NCBI RefSeq assembly: GCF_934330165.1
Contig: NZ_CAKRGI010000027.1
Location: 1-33,041, forward strand
Origin: an uncultured Mediterraneibacter sp.
GTDB lineage: Bacteria; Bacillota; Clostridia; Lachnospirales; Lachnospiraceae
Reading direction: 5' to 3'
Length of the DNA stretch: 33,041 bases
Made by a program: the position numbers and the translations under genes. The stretch's first letter is position 1; each line of letters opens with the position of its first letter. Below, piece after piece: positions 27,122 through 33,041 of the stretch. Under the pieces are notes generated by a model, which was not told the DNA's origin, did no database searches, and saw only the letters and a program-made list of their open reading frames with translations.

Positions 27122-28150
27122 GTGAAGACAAGTGATTTTTATTATGATCTGCCTGAGGAATTGATTGCCCAGGATCCGTTGGAAGACCGTTCTTCTTCCA
27201 GATTGCTTGTGCTGGATAAAAAAACTGGAAAGACAGAACATCATGTATTTCGGGAGATCACAAACTATCTGAATCCGGGAGACTGCCTGGTGCTGAATGA
27301 TACAAAAGTAATCCCGGCACGACTGATCGGTGTAAAAGAAGAGACCGGAGCTAAGATAGAAGTGCTTCTGCTTAAAAGGGGCGCGGATGATGTATGGGAA
27401 ACGCTTGTAAAACCGGGAAAGAAAGCAAGACCGGGTGCAAGGATCAGTTTTGGAGACGGTCTTTTAGTTGGAGAAGTCATGGAAGTTGTAGAAGAAGGAA
27501 ACCGTCGGATCCATTTTGAATACGATGGCATTTTTGAAGAAATTCTGGATCAGCTGGGACAGATGCCTCTGCCTCCGTACATTACCCATCAGCTTCAGGA
27601 TAAAGACCGGTACAATACAGTCTATGCGGCTCATTCCGGTTCTGCGGCGGCACCAACGGCGGGACTGCATTTTACTCCGGAACTGTTAAAAGAAATCGAA
27701 GAAAAAGGTGTTGATATTGCCCGGGTGACACTCCATGTAGGACTTGGAACGTTCCGTCCCGTGAAAGTAGACGATGTAGAAAATCATCATATGCATTCGG
27801 AGTTCTATATGATCGATGAAGAAGCGGCAGAAAAGATCAACAGAGCAAAAGAGAATGGACATAAAGTCATCTGTGTGGGAACCACAAGCTGTCGTACGAT
27901 CGAATCAGCCGCAGATGAAAATGGAAAGCTGAACGCATGCAGCGGATGGACAGAAATCTTTATCTATCCGGGATATCGGTTTAAAGTATTAGATGAGCTG
28001 ATCACGAATTTCCATCTGCCGGAATCAACTCTGGTAATGCTGGTATCTGCACTGGCAGGAAGGGAGCATGTACTTGCGGCATATGAAGAAGCTGTAAAAG
28101 AAAGATACAGATTCTTCAGTTTTGGCGATGCGATGTTCATCAAAGATTAA
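27122..28150 (+). CDS. queA: tRNA preQ1 ribosyltransferase-isomerase QueA
   Basis: A 342-residue enzyme that transfers and isomerises the ribosyl part of S-adenosylmethionine onto preQ1 in tRNA, giving epoxyqueuosine. The start [19 protein letters not shown] is the family hallmark, and [25 protein letters not shown] and [13 protein letters not shown] follow. The gene begins with GTG at 27122, set about 9 nt after GAAAGGAA. No ATG fits the family start. It is downstream of pheST in the same direction and shares the pathway with queH (1821-2459), which performs the next step. A terminator follows the stop. Confidence 0.95.
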   Translation: MKTSDFYYDLPEELIAQDPLEDRSSSRLLVLDKKTGKTEHHVFREITNYLNPGDCLVLNDTKVIPARLIGVKEETGAKIEVLLLKRGADDVWETLVKPGKKARPGARISFGDGLLVGEVMEVVEEGNRRIHFEYDGIFEEILDQLGQMPLPPYITHQLQDKDRYNTVYAAHSGSAAAPTAGLHFTPELLKEIEEKGVDIARVTLHVGLGTFRPVKVDDVENHHMHSEFYMIDEEAAEKINRAKENGHKVICVGTTSCRTIESAADENGKLNACSGWTEIFIYPGYRFKVLDELITNFHLPESTLVMLVSALAGREHVLAAYEEAVKERYRFFSFGDAMFIKD

Positions 28151-28185
28151 AAATTCTGTAGAATAAGATAAGTTCCTTGAATCTG

Positions 28186-28233
28186 AAAAAACTGTCATAC
28201 TGATTACAGAGAATCGGTAGGGCAGTTTTTTTT
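28186..28233 (+). terminator. Intrinsic terminator after queA
   Basis: AAAACTG (28188-28194) pairs with CAGTTTT (28223-28229). Inside, across an internal loop, ACTGATT (28199-28205) pairs with AATCGGT (28212-28218), and a T8 run follows. Bases 28234-28317 beyond it are AT-rich with nothing recognisable. Confidence 0.8.
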
Positions 28234-28317
28234 GTGCGGAATTTCAGGAAAATTGCATAAAGTTTAAGAAAATTTATTGATTTAAATGAATAAAGCAACA
28301 AAGTCTGAAAAACCAAT

Positions 28318-28342
28318 TAAACCTACTTGACAAATAGGTTTA
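28318..28342 (+). promoter_or_regulatory. Operator-like dyad over the -35 of the transporter cassette
   Basis: TAAACCTA (28318-28325) and TAGGTTTA (28335-28342) form a perfect 8-bp inverted repeat with a 9-bp centre that contains most of the -35 hexamer. Its position predicts repression by a dimeric DNA-binding protein. No regulator gene is nearby, so the protein is unknown; a sulfur-responsive Rrf2/CymR-like regulator is a tentative guess from the CC-N11-GG spacing. Confidence 0.6.
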
Positions 28343-28355
28343 TGAAGCATATAAT
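28327..28355 (+). promoter_or_regulatory. Consensus promoter of the ATC-hydrolase/ABC/nitroreductase cassette
   Basis: TTGACA (28327-28332), exactly 17 bp and TATAAT (28350-28355) give a perfect sigma-A consensus. A promoter this strong usually needs repression, which agrees with the overlapping dyad. Confidence 0.85.
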
Positions 28356-28369
28356 ATCGCCTAAAGAAA

Positions 28370-28399
28370 TACATACTAAATTTATATGAAAAGTATGTA
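28370..28399 (+). promoter_or_regulatory. Second dyad in the cassette leader
   Basis: TACATACT (28370-28377) and AGTATGTA (28392-28399) are perfect inverted repeats separated by 14 nt, ending five bases before AAAGGAGG (28405-28412). As RNA this is a hairpin beside the ribosome binding site; as DNA it could be a second operator. Confidence 0.5.
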
Positions 28400-28418
28400 A
28401 ATGCAAAGGAGGAGAAAG

Positions 28419-28955
28419 ATGGGGAAATGTGATTATGAAATAAAAGGAACTGTTGAGAGAGTTAAAATGGTAGAACAGATCAGACTGGCAGCGAGACAGT
28501 TTGCCATGTTGTACTTTCATTTTGTAAAAGTCCTTTATGATACTTATGGTAGAGAAAAAGCAAAAGATCTTGTGAGACAGGCGGTTTACGATCAGGCAGT
28601 TGACAGATCGGACATTTTAAGAGAAAAAGCCTGTCAGGAAGGACGAAAAACAGATACCGTAGAGGATTTCATGGCAGGAATCGACCTTCCGTTTTGTGGA
28701 TGGATTCCGGAGTGGGGAGAAGATCATTGTCCGTATGGAGTAATCTGGCGGGAGTATTCTGAAAAGTATCCCTGGTTCAGAGAATTTGCGACATTTTACT
28801 GTGATGTTATTGATACGACAACGATTGAAAATTTCACAAAGCATCTTTCTCATCGGATCACTCAGAATGTGATTATAGAAGGAACGAGCTGTAAAAGAGA
28901 ATACTTTGAGAGTGAAGCGGTAAAGGAGGGAAAATACACTTATGCAGGGAAATAA
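28419..28955 (+). CDS. Probable L-2-amino-thiazoline-4-carboxylate hydrolase family protein
   Basis: A 178-residue soluble protein that I place in the L-2-amino-thiazoline-4-carboxylic acid (ATC) hydrolase family by recall. The supporting features are its length, an N-terminal helical region, the FATFYCDVIDTTTIENF segment, and the closing IIEGTSCKREYFE, which resembles the family's Gly-(Asp/Thr)-x-Cys ending. The founding Pseudomonas enzyme opens the thiazoline ring to N-carbamoyl-cysteine; most relatives are uncharacterised, so the substrate here is open. Cysteines also occur in DLPFCGWIPEW and DHCPYGV. The ATG at 28419 is fixed by AAAGGAGG six bases upstream. It is first in the cassette and overlaps the permease gene by 14 bp, indicating tight coupling to an importer. 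Confidence 0.62.
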   Translation: MGKCDYEIKGTVERVKMVEQIRLAARQFAMLYFHFVKVLYDTYGREKAKDLVRQAVYDQAVDRSDILREKACQEGRKTDTVEDFMAGIDLPFCGWIPEWGEDHCPYGVIWREYSEKYPWFREFATFYCDVIDTTTIENFTKHLSHRITQNVIIEGTSCKREYFESEAVKEGKYTYAGK

Positions 28956-29721
28956 GAAAAAAAAGAAATTTACGTATATTACGCTTCTGCAGATCCTGAC
29001 AATCGTTGGATTACTTGCTTATATGCAGATTGCAGTGACATCCGGACAGATCAGCAGGATTTTTATGGCAGCTCCTTCGGATATTGTTAAGAGAGGTGTT
29101 GATACGATCACAGCTGGGACATTATTTCCACATTTACTGCTGACGCTGGAAGAAGTCCTGACAGGATATCTGCTGGCAGCGGTAACAGGAATCGCAGTTG
29201 GTATTTTGTGGGTACTTTTTCCAAAATTGGAGGCTTATATGAACCTGTTCTGTTCTGCGATCATGGCAGTTCCGAAGACAGCGATCCTTCCACTTTTGAT
29301 CCTGTGGTTTGGAATCGGTTTTAAAAGTAAGGTGGTTCTGATTTTTTTATTCGGAGTATTTACCGTCCTGTATAATACAGTGACCGGAGCAAAGCAGTGT
29401 AAAAATGAGTATCTTAAAGTGGCAAAAGTATTTGAGGCGTCCAGGGGACAGACGGTATTTAAGGTAATCCTTCCGGCGGCACTGCCATCCATCTTTAACG
29501 GATTGAAGTTATCAGCCGCAACAGCACTGACCGGAGTTGTCTTTGCTGAGATCCAGTCGGCAAAAGCCGGACTTGGTTTCCTGCTCAGTGAATCGCAGAA
29601 TAACCTGGATACAGCGAGGATGTTTTTTCTGATCATTCTTGTAACACTGATTTCGGTCGGATTTGTAAAAATTATCGGTGAGATTGAATATATTACCTGC
29701 CATAAATGGAGGAAAGTATAA
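28942..29721 (+). CDS. ABC transporter permease, SsuC/TauC-like
   Basis: A 259-residue inner-membrane permease of the nitrate/sulfonate/taurine type. A basic start (KKKKK) precedes the first helix (about residues 13-33). The family segment AVPKTAILPLLILWFG, the ATPase-contact loop EASRGQTVFKVILPAALPS and SAKAGLGFLL are visible. Its ribosome binding site (AAAGGAGGG) lies inside the end of the hydrolase gene, with which it overlaps by 14 bp. With the binding lipoprotein and the ATPase that follow, it makes a complete importer. It is a distant paralogue of the permease at 142-969. Confidence 0.9.
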   Translation: MQGNKKKKKFTYITLLQILTIVGLLAYMQIAVTSGQISRIFMAAPSDIVKRGVDTITAGTLFPHLLLTLEEVLTGYLLAAVTGIAVGILWVLFPKLEAYMNLFCSAIMAVPKTAILPLLILWFGIGFKSKVVLIFLFGVFTVLYNTVTGAKQCKNEYLKVAKVFEASRGQTVFKVILPAALPSIFNGLKLSAATALTGVVFAEIQSAKAGLGFLLSESQNNLDTARMFFLIILVTLISVGFVKIIGEIEYITCHKWRKV

Positions 29722-29790
29722 GCGGAATATATAAGAATACCAGGAAGTAGAAAAGAAAAAAATACAAGTAGAAAGATGAGGTATAAGAAT

Positions 29791-30846
29791 ATGAAAAAGA
29801 GATTACTGACAATGGCACTTGCAGCGGTATTGGCACTTTCACTTGCAGCCTGCACAGGAGGTTCAAAATCAGGCAACAGTTCATCAGAAGTTGAAAAGAA
29901 AGAGGATGGAACGATCGTCCTGAGATCCTGCTTTGCAGTAGGAATGACAGGTGCAGTCAACAATTTTGCTATTGAAAAAGGGTTGTATAAGGCAGAAGGA
30001 ATTGAATTTGAGAATACAGCGGCACAGTCCAATGATGCAGTGCTTTCCCTGATTTCACGAGGTGAGATCGACGTGGCGGATGGAGATCCAAGTACTTATA
30101 TTCCGGGAATCAACAATGGAGTTCCGGCAAAACTGGTAGGAAATATGTGGAGATACTCCGGCTGCTACTGGCTGCTTGCCGGAAATGATGTGCAGGATAT
30201 TAAAGATCTGAAAGGAAAAAAAGTCGGAACAGCATCAGCTTCCGGTGGAATGAGACTTTCTGTACTGAAGATGCTGGAATCCGCAGGACTTTCAGAAGAT
30301 GATGTAACATTGGTGGCAAATGGAACTTACCAGGAGGCATATGCATCCTTTACCTCAGGAGAAGTTGATGCAACTATCATACATAATCCATATGTGGCAC
30401 TGGCAGAATCAGAAGGAACGGGACATGCGATCGGACGTGCATGGGATTATATTCCGGATTACTATACAGGAACAGTGATCGCATCAGATGACATGATCAA
30501 AAATCACCCGGATGAATTGCAGAAATTTGTGACAGCATATTATAAAGTCCATGAAGAAGTAAAGAATGAATATTTTGATGAATTTATAGCCTGGGCTGCC
30601 AAAGAAATGAATACCAGTGAAGAGGTAATGAGAAGTGCGGTAGAATCTGAAAAAGATGTATGGCTGGATTATCCGGTGATTCCTGTAGACCGGGTGGAGA
30701 ATACACTTACTATTTTAAATGAGTATGGATGGCTGACAGATAAGATCGATAATCTGGATTCGATTATTGACAATCAATTTGCAGAGAAGGCTGCAAAGGA
30801 ACTGAATATGACAGATCCTTATGCAGATACAACAGAAGAAAAATAA
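29791..30846 (+). CDS. ABC transporter substrate-binding lipoprotein, NMT1/SsuA-like
   Basis: A 351-residue lipoprotein that captures the imported substrate outside the membrane. The signal peptide has KKR, a hydrophobic core and the lipobox LAAC, with Cys21 as the lipidated residue. A Ser/Gly/Asn-rich tether follows, then a two-lobed periplasmic-binding fold typical of the SsuA/TauA/NMT1 group (VNNFAIEKGLYKAEGIEFE, SLISRGEIDVADGDPSTY, LKGKKVGTASASGG, SGEVDATIIHNPY). I use the ATG at 29791, nine bases after GAGG, since a start at 29776 would place the ribosome binding site inside the gene. The binding pocket cannot be deduced. The gene sits between permease and ATPase in the cassette. Confidence 0.9.
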   Translation: MKKRLLTMALAAVLALSLAACTGGSKSGNSSSEVEKKEDGTIVLRSCFAVGMTGAVNNFAIEKGLYKAEGIEFENTAAQSNDAVLSLISRGEIDVADGDPSTYIPGINNGVPAKLVGNMWRYSGCYWLLAGNDVQDIKDLKGKKVGTASASGGMRLSVLKMLESAGLSEDDVTLVANGTYQEAYASFTSGEVDATIIHNPYVALAESEGTGHAIGRAWDYIPDYYTGTVIASDDMIKNHPDELQKFVTAYYKVHEEVKNEYFDEFIAWAAKEMNTSEEVMRSAVESEKDVWLDYPVIPVDRVENTLTILNEYGWLTDKIDNLDSIIDNQFAEKAAKELNMTDPYADTTEEK

Positions 30847-30871
30847 GTCAGTAGAGAAGGGAGTAGAGAAG

Positions 30872-31654
30872 ATGCCTGCAATTACAATTCATAATTTAAA
30901 TAAATCTTATATCAACGCAGAAGGTGAGCAGACCAGAGCATTAGACGATATTAATCTGAAGATCAATGAGGGAGAGTTTGTATGTATTGTGGGACCATCC
31001 GGTTGTGGAAAAAGTACATTGCTTGAGATTGTTGCAGGTCTTCTCGACCACACTTCGGGAGAAATTCTGATCGGTGAAGATCCGGTGCATGGGACAAGCA
31101 GAGAGATCGGAGTGGTCTTTCAGGATACATCCTTATTTCCATGGAGAACGATTCGTAAAAATATCGCATTTGGAATGGAAACAGCAAAAGTTCCGAAAGC
31201 AGAGCAGGAAAAAAGATTACAGCATTACATAGACCTGATGGGATTATCAGGATTTGAAAATAAATTTCCTTCCCAGCTTTCCGGTGGAATGCGACAGAGA
31301 GCCGGAATTGCCAGAACGTTGGCAATGGATCCGAAAGTCATCCTGATGGACGAACCATTCAGTGCAGTCGATCATCTGACAAGATGTACTTTGCAGGAAG
31401 AATTGATCCGAATCCATCAGGAGGAAAAGAAGACAGTCCTTTTTATCACGCATGATATCAATGAAGCGGTTTATCTTGCAGACAGAGTGATCCTTCTGAC
31501 ACCAAGACCGGGAAAAATTCAGGAAGAGTATAAGATCAATATCCCTCATCCAAGAAGCAGAGAGGATGAATATCTCGTTCAGTTTGCAACGCGGATCATG
31601 GCGGATATCAGCAGAGGAAACCGGGAAGAAGAAAAAGTAGAGTATTTCATCTAG
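30872..31654 (+). CDS. ABC transporter ATP-binding protein, SsuB/TauB-like
   Basis: A 260-residue ATPase energising the importer. Walker A is GPSGCGKST (41-49), the Q-loop VFQDTSLFPW, the signature LSGGMRQRAGIAR, Walker B VILMDEPFSAVD, and the switch histidine is in FITHDINEA. The ATG at 30872 follows GGGAGTAGAGAAG; an in-frame start at 30821 would overlap the lipoprotein gene and add a non-family tail. The Q-loop SLFPW form is standard for this family, unlike the HLFEW form in the ATPase at 953-1729, so the two importers are likely to have diverged in partner or substrate. Confidence 0.92.
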   Translation: MPAITIHNLNKSYINAEGEQTRALDDINLKINEGEFVCIVGPSGCGKSTLLEIVAGLLDHTSGEILIGEDPVHGTSREIGVVFQDTSLFPWRTIRKNIAFGMETAKVPKAEQEKRLQHYIDLMGLSGFENKFPSQLSGGMRQRAGIARTLAMDPKVILMDEPFSAVDHLTRCTLQEELIRIHQEEKKTVLFITHDINEAVYLADRVILLTPRPGKIQEEYKINIPHPRSREDEYLVQFATRIMADISRGNREEEKVEYFI

Positions 31655-31703
31655 GAAGCCCAGGAAAGAGAGATTCACAAAAATAGTATCAGGAGGAATC
31701 GAA

Positions 31704-32585
31704 ATGTTCAGAGATACCAGTATGGATTATTATACACCCGATGAAGTAAGAGAATTATGGAATAGAAATAGGAGCTTTTCAGACGAAGAGCTGTTGGAAA
31801 TGGACGAAGTAGAATTTCGTGCGAGAGTGAGAGAACGCTCACATCATACGCTTGAAATTCAGGTCTATCAGGCTGCTTACCGTAATAAAAAACTGAGTTC
31901 AAAGCAGGCAGACTATACAAAGCGGCTGCTCAGAATATGGAAAGAAAGAGGATTGTCAGAGGAACTTCCGGAATACAGATATGCGAGTTTTTTGATTGAT
32001 GCAGCAGAAAAACTGGTAAATGGAGATCCGGTGGATTTAAGTCCATACAAACCGACACCTGTAACAGAGCAGATGGAGAAAGATTTCTTTACGATTCTAA
32101 AAGAAAGACGTTCAGTGCGGGAATTTACAGATGAAGAAGTGCCGGATGAAATAATTGACAAAATTCTTGATGCGGGACTTTGGGCAGCACACGGATGCAA
32201 TGTCCAGTCAATCCGTTATGTAGTAGTCAGAGAAAAGAATGAACCAGGCTTATTTAAAGGAAGTGATGTCCCGGGAGGGCCGGTACATCTGGTTATCTGC
32301 CAGGATATGAGATGCTATCGGGCAAACTGCTTTACACCGGTAAGAAACCAGCTCCTTGATGCCGGTGCAGCAGGACAGAATATTGTTCTTGCGGCACATG
32401 CAGCAGGATTAGAGGGAGTATGGCTGACATTTCCAAATCAGGGGTTCTGTGATCGGCTGAGAGAAAAGTTCCAACTTCCGGATTATATCCGTCTGGTGAC
32501 CTATGTTGATGTCGGATATGGTGATCAGACACCGCATCCACCACTGAGAGGAAGTGTGAAAGATGCAGTGCTGGGAAGATTTTAA
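31704..32585 (+). CDS. Nitroreductase-family flavoprotein with N-terminal extension
   Basis: A 293-residue protein whose C-terminal part (about 130-290) is an FMN-dependent nitroreductase fold. It shows KERRSVREFTDEEVPDEIID, WAAHGCNVQSIRYVVV, and DAGAAGQNIVLAAHAAGLEG, followed by an aromatic segment. The first ~125 residues are charged and mostly helical, not part of the usual fold, and I do not recognise them. This superfamily includes nitro and quinone reductases, the BluB flavin-destroying enzyme and azoline dehydrogenases, so redox chemistry on a ring compound is possible. It is preceded by CAGGAGGAATCG and lies 49 bp after the ATPase gene as the last gene of the cassette. Its stop codon merges with the palindromic repeat. 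The family is clear; the reaction is not. Confidence 0.85.
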   Translation: MFRDTSMDYYTPDEVRELWNRNRSFSDEELLEMDEVEFRARVRERSHHTLEIQVYQAAYRNKKLSSKQADYTKRLLRIWKERGLSEELPEYRYASFLIDAAEKLVNGDPVDLSPYKPTPVTEQMEKDFFTILKERRSVREFTDEEVPDEIIDKILDAGLWAAHGCNVQSIRYVVVREKNEPGLFKGSDVPGGPVHLVICQDMRCYRANCFTPVRNQLLDAGAAGQNIVLAAHAAGLEGVWLTFPNQGFCDRLREKFQLPDYIRLVTYVDVGYGDQTPHPPLRGSVKDAVLGRF

Positions 32586-32900
32586 ATTTGTATTTGTTGA
32601 AGAGCATATATCCCGGCAGCAGGAAGTTTTTTTGACAGAAGAGCGTTCATATCCGCACTTGTTGCTGCATCGCAGTGCAGGACCCGCTTTACCTCAGCCC
32701 GTTGACAACTTGTAACAGAAACGTGGAAATGCTCGTGCAATGACACTCGCATTTACGTTCCTTAACAAGTTGGGCAAAGTGTCTTCGGAACGCTCCCTGT
32801 CAATGCACTGCTCACGCAGCAGCAAGTGCGGATATTTGGCTTTTCAAGTCAGAAAGCGTTCCTCGCACCGGGACATTTTCTCCCAACAAACACGAAATTT
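32584..32900 (+). repeat. Long palindromic repeat, full copy (right)
   Basis: An imperfect inverted repeat of about 315 bp starting in the nitroreductase stop codon (AAATTT, 32584-32589) and ending AAATTT (32895-32900). The best-paired blocks are ATATCCGCACTTG (about 32650-32662) with CAAGTGCGGATAT (about 32824-32836), TGCTGC and GCAGTGCA with their complements, CCCGG with CCGGG, and TTTGTTG with CAACAAA. At the centre, CAACTTGT (about 32706) pairs with ACAAGTTG (about 32764), enclosing AAATGC/GCATTT. Its first arm is the reverse complement of 1-119 (116 of 119 identical). It has no open reading frame of note and no transposase. It may act as a dispersed REP- or MITE-like element or a large 3'-UTR hairpin. 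Confidence 0.85.
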
Positions 32901-32914
32901 CAGTAAGAAATAAA

Positions 32915-32999
32915 GAGCCGGAAGGTTACCAACTAAGATATTATATCCTGCGTTTTGCAGGTCATTTATCCTGGTCGATAACCTTCCGGCTCGTTTTTT
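32915..32999 (+). terminator. Branched hairpin with terminator-like tail
   Basis: GAGCCGGAAGGTTA (32915-32928) pairs perfectly with TAACCTTCCGGCTC (32979-32992), followed by G and T6. The 50-nt loop is itself structured: CCA (32929-32931) with TGG (32972-32974), GATA (32937-32940) with TATC (32967-32970), and CCTGC with GCAGG (32947-32951, 32957-32961). It would end transcripts passing through the repeat; on the minus strand the tail is also T-rich, so it may work both ways. Beyond 33000 nothing firm is seen. Confidence 0.7.
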
Positions 33000-33041
33000 C
33001 ACTCTTAAATTTGCATTGTTGAGTGAATACGCTGCGGAGTC

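Noticed and set aside
29235..30032. 265-codon minus-strand reading frame spanning permease and lipoprotein genes
   Set aside because: Fully antisense to two well-supported genes, no ribosome binding site, low-quality protein sequence.

Overview
The window looks like chromosome from a Gram-positive gut bacterium of the Lachnospiraceae. A mucin-degrading relative of [Ruminococcus] torques/lactaris (Mediterraneibacter) is my best guess, inferred from content rather than from any database match. The evidence is Firmicutes-type ribosome binding sites (AGGAGG), TTGACA/TATAAT promoters, a T-box leader on pheST, a clostridial-type 6S RNA, a lipoprotein box, and two very large secreted glycoside hydrolases with C-terminal wall-anchor tails. 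No tRNA, rRNA, transposase, integrase or CRISPR array was seen.

Layout. (1) 1-119 is half of a long palindromic repeat. (2) 142-1729, minus strand: ATPase and permease of a nitrate/sulfonate/taurine-type ABC importer, with no binding protein in view. (3) 1821-9928, plus strand: queH, then an amino-acid block argH, asd, leuC-leuD, an NhaC-family antiporter and thrC, punctuated by hairpin terminators after leuD and thrC. (4) 10170-21951: two separately transcribed giant surface enzymes, a GH2 beta-galactosidase and a GH101 endo-alpha-N-acetylgalactosaminidase, both studded with binding and Ig-like domains. Together they fit degradation of mucin core-1 (Gal-beta-1,3-GalNAc) O-glycans at the cell surface. 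(5) 22066-22304: 6S RNA with its own promoter, followed by a YihY/BrkB membrane protein. (6) 23189-28150: a T-box-controlled operon pheS-pheT-queA. (7) 28318-32585: a five-gene cassette under one consensus promoter with a dyad operator over the -35. It encodes a probable L-2-amino-thiazoline-4-carboxylate hydrolase-family protein, ABC permease, binding lipoprotein, ABC ATPase and an N-terminally extended nitroreductase. (8) 32584-32900: a full copy of the palindromic repeat, which begins at the nitroreductase stop codon, followed by a structured hairpin terminator.

The least explained parts are the ~315-bp palindromic repeat and the hydrolase-importer-nitroreductase cassette. The repeat lies just downstream of both ABC operons, in the same orientation relative to each. 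The cassette looks like an uptake and processing system for a small sulfur/nitrogen heterocycle, but its substrate is unknown.
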